A stretch of 38,297 nt of DNA from Micavibrio sp. (lineage in GTDB: Bacteria > Pseudomonadota > Alphaproteobacteria > Micavibrionales > Micavibrionaceae). A program made the translations under genes and the position numbers. The notes under the pieces are model-generated. The model made no database searches and had not been told where the DNA came from. It saw nothing but the letters and a program-made list of their open reading frames with translations. The stretch covers positions 1 through 38,297 of the forward strand of contig JAHQVU010000061.1 in assembly GCA_019634145.1 (NCBI GenBank), read 5' to 3'. Numbering within the stretch: position 1 is the stretch's first letter; each line of letters starts with the position of its first letter. Shown here one piece after another: positions 34,577 to 38,297 of the stretch.

Positions 34577-35452
34577 ATGTCGGTAATTCCTTTCGACGAT
34601 CGCGATGGATTTATATGGATGGATGGTAAAATGCTGCCTTGGCGTGAAGCCAAAGTGCATTATCTTACCCATGCCCTGCACTATGCCACATCAGTATTCG
34701 AAGGCGAGCGCGCTTATAACGGCAAAATTTTTAAAAGCCGTGCCCACTCCGAGCGCTTAATAAAATCGGCTGGCATCATCCGCATGAAAATGGATTATAG
34801 CCCAGAAGAGATCTGCAAGGCTAAAGAAGAGGTCATAAAGGCAAACAGTTTGGAAAACGCTTATGTCCGCGCTGCTGCTTGGCGTGGAGCCGAACAAATG
34901 GGCATCGATGTAGGACAAACACAAACTCATATCGCCATCGCCGCATGGGACTGGGGCAGCTATTTTGATCCCAAGATCCGCGAAACAGGCATTTCCCTTC
35001 AAAGTACACACTGGCGCAAGCCCTCCCCCGACTGCGCACCTGTTCATGCTAAAACCGCATCCCTCTATAATTTGAGCTGCATCGTAAAACTCGAGGTTAA
35101 AGAGGCCGGTTATAACGACGCGCTAATGCTGGATTATGAAGGCTACATCGCCGAGGCTACAGGTGCAAATATCTTCCTGATGAAAGATGGCGAGATCCAC
35201 ACCCCAATCGCCGACCGATTCTTGAATGGCCTGACCCGTCAAACCATCATCGAACTTGCAAAAGATTTCGGGTACAAAGTGTATGAGCGCCGCATTAAGC
35301 CAGAAGAACTCGACAGCTTTGATGAAATTTTTGTCACAGGCTCCGCTGCTGAAGTAACAGCGGTAGGTAAAATCGATGATCGCCGCTATCAGGTTGGGCC
35401 AATTACGCGTAAACTTCGTGAAGCCTATGAAAAACTGGTCCGCGGAGAATAA
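34577..35452 (+). CDS. ilvE: Branched-chain amino-acid aminotransferase
   Basis: PLP class IV aminotransferase that converts 2-oxo acids to valine, leucine and isoleucine. The Schiff-base lysine is K159 in H-A-K-T-A-S-L-Y-N. The signature Y-N-D-A-L-M-L-D-x-x-G-Y-I-A-E-A-T-G-A-N-I-F and L-N-G-L-T-R-Q-T-I are complete, and V-F-E-G-E-R-A-Y lies in the N-terminal domain. ATG 34577 is chosen (291 residues) because AGAGGA lies nine bases upstream and the family starts here; an in-frame TTG at 34568 is less likely. It is divergent from the response regulator, and a large unknown gene follows after 155 bp. Confidence 0.95.
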   Translation: MSVIPFDDRDGFIWMDGKMLPWREAKVHYLTHALHYATSVFEGERAYNGKIFKSRAHSERLIKSAGIIRMKMDYSPEEICKAKEEVIKANSLENAYVRAAAWRGAEQMGIDVGQTQTHIAIAAWDWGSYFDPKIRETGISLQSTHWRKPSPDCAPVHAKTASLYNLSCIVKLEVKEAGYNDALMLDYEGYIAEATGANIFLMKDGEIHTPIADRFLNGLTRQTIIELAKDFGYKVYERRIKPEELDSFDEIFVTGSAAEVTAVGKIDDRRYQVGPITRKLREAYEKLVRGE

Positions 35453-35607
35453 TCACCCCCAATTTACCATAAAATTAAAGCCGTATTAAGAGTCCGTTAA
35501 CCCTTGACCTATATAATGCACTTAAATATCGGGTAATCCCGTTAATTTAAGAGAAAAAAAGCCCAATAAAAACAAAGGGCTAAATAGAGACAAAGGGTGT
35601 AACTGAC

Positions 35608-38297
35608 GTGGCTGACACTACAGAGACCACAAAAGAAGAAGAAAAAGTAACCGAGGAAAATAAAATCATCGGAACCCCTTATGCCGACCAATATGGTGCA
35701 TTTGTCGACGGTGAAAAATTTCACAGCGAGCTTGTAAATATCCAGCTTGATTTCGGGTTAACCCCCTCTATCGGTGCGCCTGATCAAGCCACAATTAAGG
35801 CTATAAATGATTATATAGTCGATATTCTCACCAATCATGCCGAAGAAACTCTAGATCCGGACCCAACAGGAAAACACAATCGCATCACAATAAACACCAA
35901 TGTGAGCACAGACCCTAAAAAAGTAGAGATTGAGCCGCGCACATATGAGTTCGAGCCAGCCACACGTGGCAACGAAAGCACTTTCAACGTTTATGAATTA
36001 GACGATAAGGGCAAGCGCGTTAAAGGCGACCCAACTCCACTTGAAGTGCTATACGATAAAGAAAACCAAAAAAATGCCCACCCCGCATTCATGGAGGTCG
36101 CCAGCAAATATAACGAACACCTAAGACAGAAAATCGCTGAAAACACACCAAGCGATAGCGACCTTGCAATGCTCGACGAGTTTCAAAGTCTGCGCGAAGA
36201 GGTGCTAAGAAGCCAAAAAGGTGCTATCGGCATACCAGAAGACCTGGCGGAAGAGTTTGCACAAAGCGTTTCAACTCCCGGTTTTACACAGGAGCAATTC
36301 AAAAAAAGCGAACTTTATCAAAAGATAAAAGAAAAGGCCGAGAAGCCTGAGCAGATAGATGACTTTGTTTATACCATGCTGCTCATTACGCAAGATATGC
36401 AAACATTCGGCAGCAACTTCCCTCAATTGAGGGACGAACAGCAAAAAGCCGACGGCATTTATAAATGGATGCATAAGGCAGTCGGTCAAGGCGCATCAAT
36501 GGCAGCAGCTCATAATTTCGAGCTCTCTCAAGGTAAAATCGATGACAACATTTTCGCTCATAACGTATACGACATTCTAAACCGTATGCCAGAAATTTCA
36601 TCCACACGCCTCTCATTATTAACCAATGAAAAATACCCGAAGCAATACAATGAATTAGTCGCCTACTTCGGCACAGACGGCAACAGATTGATCACAAAAG
36701 ACGAGATCGAGGACTATGCCCGCGATCGCTTTGAGATATATGCCATTCAAAAACTGTCAAAGGGAGAGAAAACACTTCCTGGTGATGCCGACAAAGAAAC
36801 AATCAAAGCATTCATCAAAGAAAATGAAAACTTACTAAGCAATGTAAATGACGCAATTCACGGTGATTATATCCCCGAAGGTGACACTAAGCCCTTACTG
36901 TTTAACCCCTATGAAAAAGATTTGCAGTTTGTATATAAAGGATTTGAAAAAACAAACCTAGACGACCCATTTTTCCGTCAGGAAGTAGATAAAATCTACA
37001 ATAAAATGCACTTTGCACCTGACTTAAATTACGTTTTACAAACCTGCAACCCAAAGCAAATTTCAGATCTTTACGAAGCTGGACGCGAGTCATTATCCAA
37101 AGATCCGGAAGCATTTACAGCGGCACTTCGCAAGCACGCTCAACGCTTTGGCGTGCCGAAGAAAAATATTAATGACGTTGCTCAAAAGATTTTTGAAAAG
37201 GTTAATAATGATGACATAGCGTCCCTAGCGCGCTTTAAAGAAAGTGAACAACATATCATCATAGAAGCTCTCGCATCTAAACTACGCCCTGAGCTCTACG
37301 AAAATGAGTCCTACAACCGTCTTATAACAAATTATTATAAGAACCATTCTACCGGCATTACAAAAGCCGCTGCTGGCCAAGCTGAACTGGATGAATATGG
37401 CGCTGTAAAGCTCGATGAAAACGGACAATCAAGCTGGAATGGCGGATTTAACGGGCGCTATGGCGGCCCTGATAATGACCAAATGTTGAGAAGCTTTGTT
37501 CGCGGCATGGGCAGAGACTTCGCTAAACATTTCGGCACTAATGGCGCGACCATCGAGGATGTTCTATATAACGCGGATGGTACAAAAAACTATAAGATCG
37601 GCCTTGATGAAGCCGTAGACAAGATAAGGTCAGAAGCCGGGGATGCAGCAGCCGATGGGTTTAAAAATGCCGTTCTAAGCAACTCACAAGCTAACGTATA
37701 CCAATACTTTATGGTTATGCGCCTGAGCGAATACCGTAACAATCGTCAAAAATTTGCAACAGGCATTCTTGAGCAGCAAATGCTGGATCGCAAATTGAAT
37801 CAAGCGCAAAATGCTGAAGCAGCGAAAGAAAAGCAAGACGCGAATAGCGCCGATGGCTCTGAAAATGATAATGATGAAGAATTAAGCCCAGAAGAAATTG
37901 AACAGCTGCTTAAAGAAAACGGCTATGATTTTTCGCTTGATCCTGAAAATCCGGATGATGGCATAGACAACGAATGGGCCAAAGGCGGTGGCGTTGTTCC
38001 TGCGCGATACGCTGCAATGGGTATCACCAATATCATGCCCGATTTAAAAGCCAAGACCATTCAAAAGTATGGCGTAAACACCCCCTCCATAACACCTGAC
38101 GAGCGTCCACTTCGCACAGCTGATGCCCTTGCCAAAAGAGCCTTGGATCCAGCAAGCTCACAAACTGAAAAAGAATTAGCTGGCCGCCTGCTCCGCAAGC
38201 ATATGGCAAAGCACGGCATCCCTATGGAAAAAATCGCCACATTTGGTCACAATGCCGACAACTTGAACAAATTATTCCCGGATGTAGCTCCAAAGCC
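35608..38297 (+). CDS. Very large acidic protein of unknown function (3' end outside the window)
   Basis: An open frame of 896 codons runs off the right edge. It starts at GTG 35608: TAA at 35581 lies in frame upstream, no other start comes before residue ~160, and AAGGG lies about ten bases ahead. No signal peptide or membrane segment is visible. The protein is mostly helical and charged. The opening 20 residues are Thr/Glu/Lys-rich, and I see only one Cys (480). Residues 355-366 resemble a calcium-binding EF-hand loop, with D357, G358, N359, I362 and E366 in the right places but Gly instead of Asp at position 1. A Gly/Asn/Asp-rich stretch lies at about 590-640 and an acidic low-complexity stretch at about 735-770. 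No family is recognised. Size, low Cys and mixed helices could suit an effector, scaffold or surface-related protein, but that is not evidence of function. Base use resembles the neighbours. Confidence 0.85.
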   Translation, partial: MADTTETTKEEEKVTEENKIIGTPYADQYGAFVDGEKFHSELVNIQLDFGLTPSIGAPDQATIKAINDYIVDILTNHAEETLDPDPTGKHNRITINTNVSTDPKKVEIEPRTYEFEPATRGNESTFNVYELDDKGKRVKGDPTPLEVLYDKENQKNAHPAFMEVASKYNEHLRQKIAENTPSDSDLAMLDEFQSLREEVLRSQKGAIGIPEDLAEEFAQSVSTPGFTQEQFKKSELYQKIKEKAEKPEQIDDFVYTMLLITQDMQTFGSNFPQLRDEQQKADGIYKWMHKAVGQGASMAAAHNFELSQGKIDDNIFAHNVYDILNRMPEISSTRLSLLTNEKYPKQYNELVAYFGTDGNRLITKDEIEDYARDRFEIYAIQKLSKGEKTLPGDADKETIKAFIKENENLLSNVNDAIHGDYIPEGDTKPLLFNPYEKDLQFVYKGFEKTNLDDPFFRQEVDKIYNKMHFAPDLNYVLQTCNPKQISDLYEAGRESLSKDPEAFTAALRKHAQRFGVPKKNINDVAQKIFEKVNNDDIASLARFKESEQHIIIEALASKLRPELYENESYNRLITNYYKNHSTGITKAAAGQAELDEYGAVKLDENGQSSWNGGFNGRYGGPDNDQMLRSFVRGMGRDFAKHFGTNGATIEDVLYNADGTKNYKIGLDEAVDKIRSEAGDAAADGFKNAVLSNSQANVYQYFMVMRLSEYRNNRQKFATGILEQQMLDRKLNQAQNAEAAKEKQDANSADGSENDNDEELSPEEIEQLLKENGYDFSLDPENPDDGIDNEWAKGGGVVPARYAAMGITNIMPDLKAKTIQKYGVNTPSITPDERPLRTADALAKRALDPASSQTEKELAGRLLRKHMAKHGIPMEKIATFGHNADNLNKLFPDVAPK

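Noticed and set aside
35504-35517. TTGACC and TATAAT boxes upstream of the large unknown gene
   Set aside because: They are only two bases apart and cannot be one promoter; neither has a partner at normal spacing that I trust.
35560-35581. AGCCC/GGGCT hairpin with a T run on the minus strand, before the large unknown gene
   Set aside because: It would end a minus-strand transcript, but no minus-strand gene comes from that side; the stem is only 5 bp.
1-38297. tRNA, rRNA, CRISPR arrays, insertion sequences and prophage genes
   Set aside because: I looked for T-loop-like motifs, spaced direct repeats, transposase or integrase motifs and terminal inverted repeats and saw none that I could support.

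Overview
The window reads as chromosomal DNA of an alphaproteobacterium with moderate to low GC for that class. Supporting signs are the PHB genes phaA, phaB and phaR with a phasin, an alphaproteobacterial-type ribbon-helix-helix protein, a DUF465 (YdcH-like) protein beside purE and purK, a DUF882 (MepK-type) protein with a Tat-like signal, and a 1001-residue AsmA protein. I cannot fix the order or genus. I saw no phage, IS element, CRISPR array, rRNA or tRNA.

Layout. 1-558 (+) is the 3' part of a histidine-phosphatase gene. It overlaps tail to tail with a long minus-strand block (528-8858): folP, folK, a DUF882 peptidase, an L,D-transpeptidase, ilvD, two bacterial PH-domain membrane proteins and 6-phosphofructokinase. 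8982-12657 (+) carries DUF465, purE, purK and fumC, with a 358-bp gap between purE and purK that holds a start-less minus-strand reading frame. 12671-13319 is a rhodanese/RHH divergent pair. 13460-19054 (-) is asmA, a cyclic-nucleotide-binding protein, phaB and phaA, divergent from phaR (19229-19747, +). 19837-24427 (-) holds a 925-residue exported coiled-coil protein, prfB with a programmed frameshift, and a DJ-1-like protein. 24791-27243 (+) has an OmpA-type lipoprotein and TrkH. 27240-29041 (-) has Hsp33 and an ABC-2 permease, and recX (+) follows. A PAS histidine kinase (-), a phasin (+), an OmpR-type kinase/regulator pair (-) and ilvE (+) come next. The right edge is the first 896 codons of a very large unrecognised acidic protein (35608 onward, +).

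How the genes fit together. phaA and phaB make (R)-3-hydroxybutyryl-CoA for PHB, phaR is the expected granule-responsive repressor, and the phasin coats granules; phaC is not in this window. The L,D-transpeptidase and DUF882 pair matches the 3-3 peptidoglycan crosslink maker/cutter pair known from E. coli (ycbB-ycbK). ilvD and ilvE are branched-chain amino-acid genes at separate places. folP/folK and purE/purK are housekeeping cofactor and nucleotide genes.

The points most worth a second look are: the large unknown protein at the right edge with one EF-hand-like loop; the RF2 frameshift site; a TTGTGC/GCACAA element at the phasin, phaA and phaR promoters; a terminator-like hairpin directly ahead of folK; perfect inverted repeats ahead of fumC and over the start of the cyclic-nucleotide-binding gene; a DJ-1-like protein with no cysteine; and a phosphofructokinase with mixed ATP/PPi signature residues.
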